Assembly (NCBI RefSeq): GCF_001579805.1
Contig: NZ_CP014546.1
Coordinates: 6,795,619-6,859,618 of the forward strand
DNA from: Pseudomonas azotoformans
GTDB taxonomy: Bacteria > Pseudomonadota > Gammaproteobacteria > Pseudomonadales > Pseudomonadaceae
Reading direction: 5' to 3'
Length of the DNA: 64,000 nt
The notes below the pieces were generated by a model, which saw nothing but the letters and a program-made list of their open reading frames with translations, did no database searches and was not told the origin of the DNA. Below are positions 29,659 through 37,073 of this stretch, piece by piece (within the stretch, counting starts at the first letter, position 1; each line of letters opens with the position of its first letter). The position numbers and the translations under genes are program-made.

Positions 29659-30174
29659 ATGATCAGGCACTTCATCGCTCTCGCGTTTCTCGCACTTGTC
29701 GCCGGCTGCACGGCGCAGACTACGGACCAAACACCCACACCAGAGGTCGACAGTCATCGCAGCACTGAACCGCTTAAACCGGATCTATATGCTGACGGCG
29801 CCGTAGCAGAAAAAGAACCTGTCGTGCGCTACGGGCGCTATACCTTGGTCCGTACCTTGCCCAGCGCCGACCAGCGCGACTTATTGGCTCAGATCATCGA
29901 CGTCAGCATTCCGGCCAACATGCATCCGAGCGTGGGTGACGCCATGCAGTACGTTCTGGATCGCTCGGGGTATTCTCTGTGTGCGATGGACGCCGACCTG
30001 GCCAGCAATCTCTACAGTCGGCCGTTGCCATCATCCCAATACAAGCTAGGCCCAATGACTCTGCGCAATACACTGCAAGTGCTAGCTGGCCCTGCATGGC
30101 AAGTGAGGGTGGATGAGGTTAAACGTGAGGTTTGTTACGTCCTACGCCAGGGGTATCAAACCCCGCAGGCATAG
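29659..30174 (+). CDS. PilL N-terminal-type ICE lipoprotein
   Basis: This 171-residue protein has a lipobox signal (FLALVAGC, Cys at about residue 18). VVRYGRYTLVRTLPSADQRD and a region like the PilL N-terminal/secretin-associated fold (YVLDRSGYSLCAM, GPMTLRNTLQVLAGPAW) fit the ICE family PilL-N (PFL_4700-type). It begins the conjugative pilus block in related ICEs, but here no pil genes follow and the order is broken by unrelated genes. Confidence 0.82.
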   Translation: MIRHFIALAFLALVAGCTAQTTDQTPTPEVDSHRSTEPLKPDLYADGAVAEKEPVVRYGRYTLVRTLPSADQRDLLAQIIDVSIPANMHPSVGDAMQYVLDRSGYSLCAMDADLASNLYSRPLPSSQYKLGPMTLRNTLQVLAGPAWQVRVDEVKREVCYVLRQGYQTPQA

Positions 30175-30246
30175 CTCTGACCTTGTCGACAAGCCGCCTC
30201 ATCTACAATGGCCTCGACACCCACGATCCGAACAGAGAGAAGGTGA

Positions 30247-30729
30247 ATGAACACCACCGATGAGGTTTATCAGATTCTGCGAGACGCAAGAGCCTTGGCC
30301 AGACGGTATTACCACATCACTGGCAAACCGCTGGGAGTCACTGGCGAGGTGGCAGAGTATGAAGCTGCGCGAGTGTTAGACCTGAAACTGCAGCTCGCCC
30401 GCCAAGCTGGTTACGATGCGACAGAGGTCAGAAACGGCGCGACGCTGAGGATTCAAATCAAGGGCCGGTATTTTCCAAATCCAAAGCTTCGAGGTGGCCG
30501 GGTTGGCTCAATAGATTTGAAACAGGAATTCGATACCGTTCTGCTAGTGCTGCTCGACGCGGACTACAACGCCTTTCAGATCTATGAGGCGGACAGATCC
30601 GCCGTTGAAGCTCTTCTGACCAGACCTGGATCAAAAGCCAGGAATGAGCGTGGATCAGTCGGCATCAGCCAATTCAAAGCAATCAGCTCGTTACGCTGGG
30701 AGCGTGCTTGCGAAGAAGCCGAAAGTTAA
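30247..30729 (+). CDS. Hypothetical protein, DUF6998-like nuclease fold
   Basis: This 160-residue protein reads GVTGEVAEYEAARVLDLKL, then GYDATEVRNGATLRIQIKGR, a spacing of E, D/E and Q-x-K that resembles PD-(D/E)XK-type DUF6998 proteins. The ATG follows AGAGAGAAGGTGA. It may be a restriction-like accessory protein, but activity is not evident. Confidence 0.6.
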   Translation: MNTTDEVYQILRDARALARRYYHITGKPLGVTGEVAEYEAARVLDLKLQLARQAGYDATEVRNGATLRIQIKGRYFPNPKLRGGRVGSIDLKQEFDTVLLVLLDADYNAFQIYEADRSAVEALLTRPGSKARNERGSVGISQFKAISSLRWERACEEAES

Positions 30730-30784
30730 ACCCCGAGCCCATCGACGCTACGGCTGATTATTTGTAGAAGCTCAGCCCTTTCTC

Positions 30785-31129
30785 CTATCCCTCATCGTCC
30801 AGCCCTACGCTGATTTTGCGCATCCCTTCTAAAAACTCGGGACTGAACCCAGCGCTTGGCACAAGCCTGGGGACGATCAGATCCAGTTGCCTGAACTGAT
30901 CATGCTGTTGAATAAGCTCAAGGTAATGCTGAAGCTTTTCAGGTGCGGCCGTAGGGCGCGTCAGGTGTTTCTTTAGCCGTTCAGCAAATCGATCCACGTC
31001 TTCTTTTTGTGGAAAGTCCGTGTCGTACTCCAGCGACCATAGCTCACCCGCCAGCGTTCTCTGGGACCAGCCCATTCGCGCGATCAGGGCTTTGATTTCT
31101 TCTTGGAGCCGATGCGTTTCTGTCCCCAT
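30785..31129 (-). CDS. Hypothetical HTH-like ICE protein
   Basis: This 114-residue product starts MGTETHRLQEEIKALIARMG at 31129. GWSQRTLAGELWSLEYDTDF has the look of a helix-turn-helix, and the rest is helical and charged. It is divergent from the small ORF at 31201 and may regulate it. The family is not recognised. Confidence 0.65.
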   Translation of the reverse strand: MGTETHRLQEEIKALIARMGWSQRTLAGELWSLEYDTDFPQKEDVDRFAERLKKHLTRPTAAPEKLQHYLELIQQHDQFRQLDLIVPRLVPSAGFSPEFLEGMRKISVGLDDEG

Positions 31130-31200
31130 TTGTCTCCACGCCCGCAGGTAATGTCTGGGTTCTCCCCTCGGGAGACAAACCACTTTAGAAGGATTTAAAC

Positions 31201-31338
31201 ATGATTAGTAAAATGACTCAGACCGACGCAAAACGCATCTCGGCAGCCAATAACCAAGGTGCTGGGTGGCCTAGCAAAAATGATGGAATGGAGTCCGGTG
31301 GCGGGCGCCAAAACAATCCACCTGCTCCGCGTCGTTAA
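31201..31338 (+). CDS. Small 45-residue protein, seed-maturation-like motif
   Basis: The frame starts ATGATTAGT with AGAAGGA seven bases upstream, the best ribosome-binding site nearby. The product contains KMTQTDAKRISAANN and a Gly/Pro-rich disordered tail ending PPAPRR. MTQ-x-DA-x-RI resembles the short motif of seed-maturation (SMP)-type stress peptides. I infer a small disordered stress protein; function unknown. Confidence 0.6.
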   Translation: MISKMTQTDAKRISAANNQGAGWPSKNDGMESGGGRQNNPPAPRR

Positions 31339-31347
31339 CTCAGGTCA

Positions 31348-31776
31348 TCACTGACCCAGAGACCTACGACTGGCCCTGCACTGCTTGGCTGCTTGATCAA
31401 AGGCAGCCAAGTATTTATAGGTTTGCTCGTTGAAATCTTTGACTTTGTAATTTTTTTGCACCTCTCTGAGAGCGCAGACACAGTCGTCTTTCTTGCCCAG
31501 ATAAGCTGACGTTGCCAACGGGCGCTGCGAGCCACTCACACACATTTCAACAATTGCGTATTCGCTTTCGATGGAATATCTATCGTTCAGACCCGCATAG
31601 CCAGCTACCTTTGCCGTAGCAAACACGCCTACTCCCAGAGCAATTACCGCAGTGCCTACTGACGCCTTGATTTTCCCGTAGTGATGTCCGGATAGAGTCG
31701 CCTTGCAACCTCCGCAGCTGACATTTTCCAAATTCAAATTATTGTTTTTCGAACACGCGGGGCATTTGATGAACAT
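31348..31776 (-). CDS. Hypothetical membrane protein with N-terminal zinc ribbon
   Basis: This 142-residue protein begins MFIKCPACSKNNNLNL at 31776; CPAC and CGGC form a zinc ribbon. One hydrophobic segment (ASVGTAVIALGVGVFATAKV) follows at about residues 40-60, then a soluble Cys-containing domain. It is convergent with the small ORF at 31201, nine bases away. The function is unknown. Confidence 0.7.
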   Translation of the reverse strand: MFIKCPACSKNNNLNLENVSCGGCKATLSGHHYGKIKASVGTAVIALGVGVFATAKVAGYAGLNDRYSIESEYAIVEMCVSGSQRPLATSAYLGKKDDCVCALREVQKNYKVKDFNEQTYKYLAAFDQAAKQCRASRRSLGQ

Positions 31777-32008
31777 AGCTTTCCTTGCTTGGTGTGACTC
31801 GTTGTACCAACTCATCCAGTGACAAGTGTGCATGGACCACAGACTAGTGGCATATCGCCCTCAATGGGAGCCTCTCAATGGAGAAATAAATTTTGCAAAG
31901 TATTCATACGGCGATAGGGCAAGGATCAGGTCCACGGCGTTGAATATTTTGTTTAAACTACAAACCGTCTTTTGCCATGGTTGGCACTGAAGCAATTCCA
32001 CCCCGCTG

Positions 32009-32248
32009 GCTACTGGCGGTCATCAGTAGCGCCCGGTGACGCGGTTTACCCGTCACCAACCCCAAAGCACGCATAGCTCCGGGAAGGGCGTGCGGACCTG
32101 GTTGAGGATTCTCCCTGTGTCTCCCTGTTCCAAGCAGACACGCAGCCGTCAACTCGTGATAAGCGAGTTTCAAAGGCACATAGGGTTCTCTTGAGGTTCG
32201 AAGCACGGTAGTCGTAGGGCCGCACTGGTGTTGCGGCCCATGCTTTTT
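32009..32248 (+). ncRNA. Candidate structured RNA, copy 1, with terminator
   Basis: Three stems lie in a row: GCTACTG/CAGTAGC (32009-32030), GGTGACG/CGTCACC with loop CGGTTTACC (32035-32057), and GCACGC/GCGTGC with loop starting ATAGCTCCGG (32067-32093). The unit ends with GGGCCGCA/TGCGGCCC followed by a T-run (32217-32248), a good rho-independent terminator. No convincing ORF covers it. Copy 2 is at 33911. Confidence 0.5.
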
Positions 32249-33163
32249 AAAGCTCATCCGAAAGGTAGCCTGAAGGTCTTGGGAAGGATCGTCAGGCTAC
32301 CTTTTGGTAGCTGCTATTCCTGGCCGGTGGCCCGCCGGCGAAACGCAGGGCTCCCTTTGTGCGCGGATGCGTGCCTTCTGTTTGCTGGCCTCAGCCACGA
32401 TAATTGGTCAGGTGAAGAATACGAGACGTCCTGATCACAGCCCAGAGATCAGCGTCGCGTCAGCTCTCACAGGTGGTTTTTTTTCTTAAGCTTTTGCCCT
32501 CTAGAGCCGAGCGTAACTGTTGGCCCAGTTAATCTCGGCAGCGTCCTCTGTGCATGTTGCCTCCGAGCGTTGATGCAACTACATGCGCTAATCGACCTTT
32601 ACTTACTTTTATCAAAAATTGTGACTGAGCATTTTCGGCCCAAATACACGGCATAAATACAACAAAACTGAGCTTAAACGTTGCCTTTACTTGAAAAACC
32701 CGACGAAATAGCTATGAAAGTATTGCAAAAAAACTAAAGATATTTTCATGGCTTACATTTTTTAGCTAAAAAACCACGTAGCAAAGCGGCTCTATAGTAG
32801 CTACCGACATAATCACCCCCTCTCAAAATCCAGAACGAAAGCAATCAATCCCCCCCAAAATTGACATAGCAGCAATACCAAAAAACAGTTATTAACCAAC
32901 CCTTCGATATCTCGCAAAATTCTAAAAAACTGGTATTTCTAACAGTTACCTAAAATCTTTTCATGGGCTAATTTTTAGATGTAACCGTCAGATATTATTT
33001 TAATAAGTCTCGCGCGACCGATTATTCAAACCACTCGCCGACTCAACAAGCAACAGAGTAACCAACCAAACACGCGATAGATTTAGATAAACAAAGGACG
33101 AGCAAACATCGTACCCCCCAAAAGAATCAGCAATCCCTTTCATGATTAGATCAGGTGACTATT
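32249..33163. other. A+T-rich stretch without genes
   Basis: About 900 bases have no credible gene. Short frames at 32228-32489 lack ribosome-binding sites. From about 32,490 the DNA is clearly richer in A+T than its surroundings. Related segments recur (TATTTTCATGGCTTACATTT near 32741; TCTTTTCATGGGCTAATTTT near 32956). It probably arrived separately from the ICE core and may be bound by H-NS/MvaT-type silencers. Confidence 0.55.
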
Positions 33164-33568
33164 ATGGCAAACCTTACACTTTTGAACACACCAGAAGACA
33201 TCTCTCAGCGGCTATTGATAGCTCTACTCTCGAATGTAGGCCTTACCACTAAAATGAGTACGTATTATCCGAACACAGGCATTTACGTAATCACCACTGA
33301 CGAGACTACAAGTCGAACGGTAAATCAAACAACAGCAGATGATTTATCAAAAATAGTTTCCAACGCAATTCAACAAGTGGCCTCAGCATCTGAAAGCACT
33401 AACTTTTTAATACTGACACAAGAAACAATCTACACGCTACCCACCACCCCCACTTTATACGACATAGGATTCAATTACCTTTTTCAGGCCCCAACGGATG
33501 AGCAAGGAGGAGACTTAATTTACTTTCAAGGCCATGCCACCCCGAGTGTATATGCCCGCCGGAGGTGA
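33164..33568 (+). CDS. Chimeric ORF ending in an AceE (pyruvate dehydrogenase E1) fragment
   Basis: The 134-residue product starts at ATG 33164 after CAGGTGACTATT. Residues 1-95 are unrecognised and Ser/Thr-rich. From about residue 97, TLYDIGFNYLFQAP and GGDLIYFQGHATPSVYAR match the segment of homodimeric pyruvate dehydrogenase E1 that reads YDVCFNHFFRA and GGDLVYFQGHISPGVYAR in E. coli AceE. The frame then ends after two Arg. The codons are A+T-rich. Likely a fusion of a captured fragment; no catalytic role is expected. Confidence 0.6.
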   Translation: MANLTLLNTPEDISQRLLIALLSNVGLTTKMSTYYPNTGIYVITTDETTSRTVNQTTADDLSKIVSNAIQQVASASESTNFLILTQETIYTLPTTPTLYDIGFNYLFQAPTDEQGGDLIYFQGHATPSVYARRR

Positions 33569-33595
33569 CGTTCGCTAACAATCGTCTTTGGAAAC

Positions 33596-33632
33596 TTCCC
33601 CAGGCCCTTGAAATATTTACAAGCCTGGGGAA
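33596..33632 (+). terminator. Strong hairpin downstream of the chimeric ORF
   Basis: TTCCCCAGGC and GCCTGGGGAA are perfect complements, with further CTTG/CAAG pairing inside and a 2-base bulge. There is no T-run, so it may protect the RNA end rather than terminate. Confidence 0.55.
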
Positions 33633-33910
33633 ACAGTATCAAAAGCTGAAAAATTAGATATCTAGTTATGACACATACAAATTACTGACCATATGGACCT
33701 ATAAAAGAAATAGTGTAAGCTCAATAAAGAAAACTCTATTTAATTCCATTCTATGTACCAATTTAAGTGGAGTTCCGTATGCAATTTTGGGCCGAAGTAT
33801 CGAAAGATTAGCTGTTGCGTTGCAAATAATTACCTTGGGCTTGACAACCCCGTAGTATTTTTTTCATGCTAAGTCCTATGTACCGCTGACGTCGTCAGCA
33901 ACATGCCCAT

Positions 33911-34050
33911 GTAGTCAGGACCCGCGAGACTACGATGCGGTTCACCGCATTGATCCAGTCCCAAGATCGCCATAGCTTCCGGTAGCGCGATCAATCGACA
34001 TCAGTCGATGGAAGCACCTTATCCCCCACCCACGACGGGCCTGTCCCGTC
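33911..34050 (+). ncRNA. Candidate structured RNA, copy 2
   Basis: Stems are GTAGTC/GACTAC (33911-33933), ATGCGG/CCGCAT (33935-33950), GATCGC/GCGATC with loop CATAGCTTCCGGTAGC (33965-33992), ATCGAC/GTCGAT (33994-34009) and GACGGG/CCCGTC (34034-34050), with a T-run at 34067. The order of stems and the CCCAA and ATAGCT-CCGG segments match copy 1, while stem sequences differ but still pair. It leads into the gene at 34083. Confidence 0.5.
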
Positions 34051-34082
34051 TGGGCAGGCCTCTATATTTTTTTGGAGGTCTA

Positions 34083-34331
34083 ATGAAAACAGAACTGGCT
34101 CTCTACCAAGCGTTGATCTCGATTAACGTCCCGGAAGAGAAAGCTAATGCAGTTATTGAATCCTTGGAGACCGATATGTTTTCACGCTTGGTTACCAAAG
34201 CAGATCTCACTGCAGCGACTGCTGAACTCAAAGCCGAAATCGCCCAACTGGACTCCCGGTTAACCATCCGTATGGGGTTCATGTTGTCGGCAGCAATCGG
34301 AGTCGGCGTCGCTGCAATGAAGCTTCTGTAG
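34083..34331 (+). CDS. Small coiled-coil membrane-anchored protein (DUF1640-like)
   Basis: This 82-residue protein starts at 34083 after GGAGGTCTA. A helical region (LYQALISINVPEEKANAVIE) leads to a coiled coil (ATAELKAEIAQLDSRL) and a C-terminal membrane segment (GFMLSAAIGVGVAAMKLL). This layout is that of DUF1640/CCDC90-type proteins. A role in the ICE is unknown. Confidence 0.75.
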   Translation: MKTELALYQALISINVPEEKANAVIESLETDMFSRLVTKADLTAATAELKAEIAQLDSRLTIRMGFMLSAAIGVGVAAMKLL

Positions 34332-34353
34332 GTCTCACCTTCTGCTCCACCCA

Positions 34354-34387
34354 ACCTCGCGGGGAACACTCCCCCGCTGGGCGAGGT
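34354..34387 (+). promoter_or_regulatory. Leader hairpin before the STY4534 gene
   Basis: ACCTCGC/GCGAGGT encloses GGGG-aacactc-CCCC. It lies 41 bases before the ATG at 34428. Similar GC hairpins precede the following ICE genes. Confidence 0.6.
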
Positions 34388-34427
34388 GTTTCTCCGCTTT
34401 CTGTCGTTTCGAAATGGGAGAACCACC

Positions 34428-34931
34428 ATGAGCAACGCTCAAACCAACGAAGCCAAATTCTTCGACCTGCACACCACCGGTATCGGTTACCTCAACCGTA
34501 TCCGTGAAGTCCAACCTCGCGGCAAAGGCAAGCCAATCCTGTCTGTTGCCGTCGCTGCATTGCACGGTTCGTGTGATGACGCCGAATACACCTACATCGA
34601 CTGCAACGTCGTCGGCACTGAAGCTGAATGCCTCATTCGTCGCTGCCAAGCAGCCGTAGATGCCGGCAAGAAGGTTCTAGTGAGCTTCCGAATCGGTGAC
34701 ATCTGGGCGGACGCATTTACCTACTTGAAAGGCGAGAAAAAAGGCCAACCCGGTGCAAGCATCAAGGGTCGCCTGCTTTTTATCGGCTGGATCAAGGTAG
34801 ATGGAAAAATCGTCCACCAAGCCAAACCAAAAGACTCCGATGAGCCTCTGCCTAGCCAGTCTGGCGACGCTGAGAGTAGTTCGGATGATGATCAAAACTC
34901 AGCTGAAGCAGAAATGCGTCAGTCCGCGTAA
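34428..34931 (+). CDS. STY4534-family ICE protein
   Basis: This 167-residue protein has an OB/SSB-like layout: GIGYLNRIREVQPRGKGKPI, AALHGSCDDAEYTYIDCNVV and RIGDIWADAFTYLKGEKKGQ fit the STY4534 (DUF3577) family of PFGI-1-type ICEs. The tail is acidic and Ser-rich (DAESSSDDDQNSAEAE). I infer single-strand DNA binding during transfer. Confidence 0.83.
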   Translation: MSNAQTNEAKFFDLHTTGIGYLNRIREVQPRGKGKPILSVAVAALHGSCDDAEYTYIDCNVVGTEAECLIRRCQAAVDAGKKVLVSFRIGDIWADAFTYLKGEKKGQPGASIKGRLLFIGWIKVDGKIVHQAKPKDSDEPLPSQSGDAESSSDDDQNSAEAEMRQSA

Positions 34932-34998
34932 CAGAACCAGGATGTCTTTCGAGGCGCCGATCTAACACCACATACCCAAATAACTTTCACATCCGTCA

Positions 34999-35017
34999 CC
35001 GGGAACTCACCTCCCGG
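34999..35017 (+). promoter_or_regulatory. Leader hairpin
   Basis: CCGGGA/TCCCGG pairs around ACTCACC, inside a wider TCACC/GGTGA pairing, 37 bases before the ATG at 35054. Confidence 0.55.
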
Positions 35018-35053
35018 CCGGGCCTGGTGATTTCCCGCTCCAGGAGAATCACC

Positions 35054-35380
35054 ATGCACACCACCAAAACAGCTGACTTCATGAAACTCCCCGTGGTGCT
35101 AACCCCCGGGGCCTGGCAAGAAGCCGTGCACCTCGAAAACGCACCCGATACATCAGCCATCAGTAACCGCCTAAGCGATGTTGTCTGGATGGTGTACCGA
35201 GAACTGCATCTTCAACCTGACAGTACATCGCTCAACTTCGGTCTCTACCGGTTGCTGCCCTCCGGCGAAAGCCTTGATCGCTACTGGCTGGACCTGAAAG
35301 TCGAACGCATTGAATCGCCTCTCGGCGTTTTCTACCTATACGTATCACTCAAAGAGGAAACGCAAACCTCTTGCCCTTAA
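35054..35380 (+). CDS. Hypothetical ICE protein, 108 residues
   Basis: The product starts MHTTKTADFMKLP after CAGGAGAATCACC. YRELHLQPDSTSLNFGLYRL and RYWLDLKVERIESPLGVFYL suggest a small alpha/beta protein. I do not recognise the family; the position is typical of PFGI-1 accessory genes. Confidence 0.75.
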   Translation: MHTTKTADFMKLPVVLTPGAWQEAVHLENAPDTSAISNRLSDVVWMVYRELHLQPDSTSLNFGLYRLLPSGESLDRYWLDLKVERIESPLGVFYLYVSLKEETQTSCP

Positions 35381-35397
35381 CCCCACAGCCCTCCCCC

Positions 35398-35419
35398 AGC
35401 CCGACGCTGTCGGGCTTTT
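35398..35419 (+). terminator. Intrinsic terminator-like hairpin
   Basis: AGCCCGAC-GCT-GTCGGGCT is a perfect 8-bp stem followed by TTTTC. It separates two ICE genes and may attenuate read-through. Confidence 0.7.
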
Positions 35420-35443
35420 CTTCGTCGCAGTGTGGAGCTGCCC

Positions 35444-36025
35444 ATGATCAACATCCCAGGCCAACTGGCCATCCGCACCATCAGCGGCCGCAATGGCGAC
35501 TTCAACGTCGGGCGGCTTTCAACCTCAATCGGTGACTTTGTCATCAAGGACGCGCTCCTCGATCAGTACGGTGAAGGCAAGTACCACGGCGATTTTCTGA
35601 TTACAGAAATCCGCCCGTCGTACTACTCCAGCGCCGGCCGGTTGGTCGTCGAAATCCGCGCCAAGCTCGACAGCATGAGCCTCAACGAGGTAGACAACCT
35701 GACTGCAGAAGACGCAGCCAGGCTTTCACCGAATGAGCCTGATCCGCTGGATGAAGAAGCACCGGAGAAAGCCCAACCAGGTACAAATCCACCAACCGCA
35801 TCTGCGGAACCAGATGACGCTCCTTTCGGGATGACACCGTCAGATAACACCAACGACCTGGAGTCAGACTCTGCGCTATTCGGCACGATCTGGCCCCTCG
35901 GCGATACGGTCAGGCTGGACACCACCGTTGACCGCAAGCAATTGCGCCAACAGTGCAATCGACTCACAGAGCTCGGCTACGTGCACAACTTCAAACTGCA
36001 GGTTTGGACGATCTCCAATACCTGA
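35444..36025 (+). CDS. DUF3275 family ICE protein
   Basis: The 193-residue protein begins MINIPGQLAIRTISGRNGDF, then VGRLSTSIGDFVIKDALLDQ and YHGDFLITEIRPSYYSSAGR, the DUF3275 pattern. A disordered acidic/Pro linker leads to a C-terminal segment (LDTTVDRKQLRQQCNRLTEL). The function is unknown; the gene is characteristic of PFGI-1-class ICEs. Confidence 0.83.
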   Translation: MINIPGQLAIRTISGRNGDFNVGRLSTSIGDFVIKDALLDQYGEGKYHGDFLITEIRPSYYSSAGRLVVEIRAKLDSMSLNEVDNLTAEDAARLSPNEPDPLDEEAPEKAQPGTNPPTASAEPDDAPFGMTPSDNTNDLESDSALFGTIWPLGDTVRLDTTVDRKQLRQQCNRLTELGYVHNFKLQVWTISNT

Positions 36026-36079
36026 CAAACCGCACACCACTGCGATCTACCACCACCCTTGAGGGGCTCCCTCATGGGC

Positions 36080-36100
36080 GCTCCTCGCCATTGCAGGAGC
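36080..36100 (+). promoter_or_regulatory. Hairpin covering a Shine-Dalgarno
   Basis: GCTCCT (36080-36085) pairs with AGGAGC (36095-36100), and AGGAG is the ribosome-binding site of the gene starting at 36106. A GAGGG/CCCTC hairpin (36061-36073) lies just before it. Translation may depend on opening this stem. Confidence 0.6.
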
Positions 36101-36105
36101 ATCAC

Positions 36106-36387
36106 ATGAACCCAATCTTCACCAACCTGACGCCCAAAATCCTGAGCGACATCGAGGATCACCTCACCAACAACCAGGTATCGACTGATGAGGAACTGTG
36201 GGACCTCTTCATTGAGGAACTCGACCTGACCGCCGAACAAGCTGACGCCGCAGTGGAGCTGCGCCCCAAATATCTGGTGCGGCTCTATCTCAAGGGCTAC
36301 AGCCCATTATTTGAAAACAACGCCGTCTGGTTTGACCCGAAAGATAAAGCGTTCAAATCAGACGTACTGCAGAGCGCTAACTGCTAA
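36106..36387 (+). CDS. Hypothetical ICE protein, 93 residues
   Basis: This is a small acidic protein: MNPIFTNLTPKILSDIEDHL, then DLTAEQADAAVELRPKYLV. It is helical in the first half. The family is not recognised. It has a masked ribosome-binding site. Confidence 0.75.
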   Translation: MNPIFTNLTPKILSDIEDHLTNNQVSTDEELWDLFIEELDLTAEQADAAVELRPKYLVRLYLKGYSPLFENNAVWFDPKDKAFKSDVLQSANC

Positions 36388-36399
36388 CACATCACACCC

Positions 36400-36419
36400 G
36401 AGGGGCTTCACTGCCCCTC
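36400..36419 (+). promoter_or_regulatory. Leader hairpin
   Basis: GAGGGGC/GCCCCTC pairs around TTCACT, 32 bases before the ATG at 36452. Confidence 0.55.
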
Positions 36420-36451
36420 AGGGCGGGTTCCCCTCCACACCGGAGGATCAC

Positions 36452-37060
36452 ATGCCCAACCTTACCCAGCTCTTCCCAATCGAAGAATGCCCCGACCTGT
36501 ACGTCGACGCCTGCGCCTGCGACGAGCAACGCAACCTGATCTTTCTCTCCGCCTGGGGCCGTGACACAGCGCTACAGGAATTCCTGGCCAGACTGACCCT
36601 CGGCTCGACCGAGAACGGTCTGGACCAGTTTCACATCCTCGTCGACGGCCGCAGCATTCCAGTCTTCCCCAACGTCGACCTCCTGGAAAAACGCACCACC
36701 CGGCAATTTCGTGGAACGTTGTTCGGCAGCCTGGTCCATCTATGGCTGTTCGACCGGCGCTGCGTGCAGCCAGACCGTGCAAACCACTTCGCCTATGCCT
36801 TGCTCGAACAAGGGCAGTCGGCACACCAGCGGCTCTGGCCGCTCATCACCGAAACCTGCCCGCTACCGCTGCTGCCGCATTGGCGTGAGCCGGTATTGCA
36901 GGTGCTGACCCAGCACAACATGTTGCAAGCCCTTCCTGGGGCTCACGGCGCCGTCACCGCCTGGCGATTGTCGCTGCAACTGGGTGTCCTCGAACCAGCC
37001 CTCGGCGACCTCATTCGCCAAGGACAACTCTCGACCCACGCTCATTCAGAGCCTTGCTGA
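36452..37060 (+). CDS. Hypothetical ICE protein, 202 residues
   Basis: The product starts MPNLTQLFPIEECPDLYVD after CGGAGGATCAC. Cys-containing DACACDEQRN lies near the N-terminus; the rest is an alpha/beta domain with HILVDGRSIPVFPNVDLLEK and FGSLVHLWLFDRRC. No known domain. It lies 13 bases before the methyltransferase gene and is probably cotranscribed with it. Confidence 0.75.
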   Translation: MPNLTQLFPIEECPDLYVDACACDEQRNLIFLSAWGRDTALQEFLARLTLGSTENGLDQFHILVDGRSIPVFPNVDLLEKRTTRQFRGTLFGSLVHLWLFDRRCVQPDRANHFAYALLEQGQSAHQRLWPLITETCPLPLLPHWREPVLQVLTQHNMLQALPGAHGAVTAWRLSLQLGVLEPALGDLIRQGQLSTHAHSEPC

Positions 37061-37073
37061 AAGGAGCCCAACC

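Noticed and set aside
31958..32489. Short frames 31958-32257 (minus) and 32228-32489 (plus)
   Set aside because: They overlap the hairpin element and its terminator, lack ribosome-binding sites and have unconvincing products.
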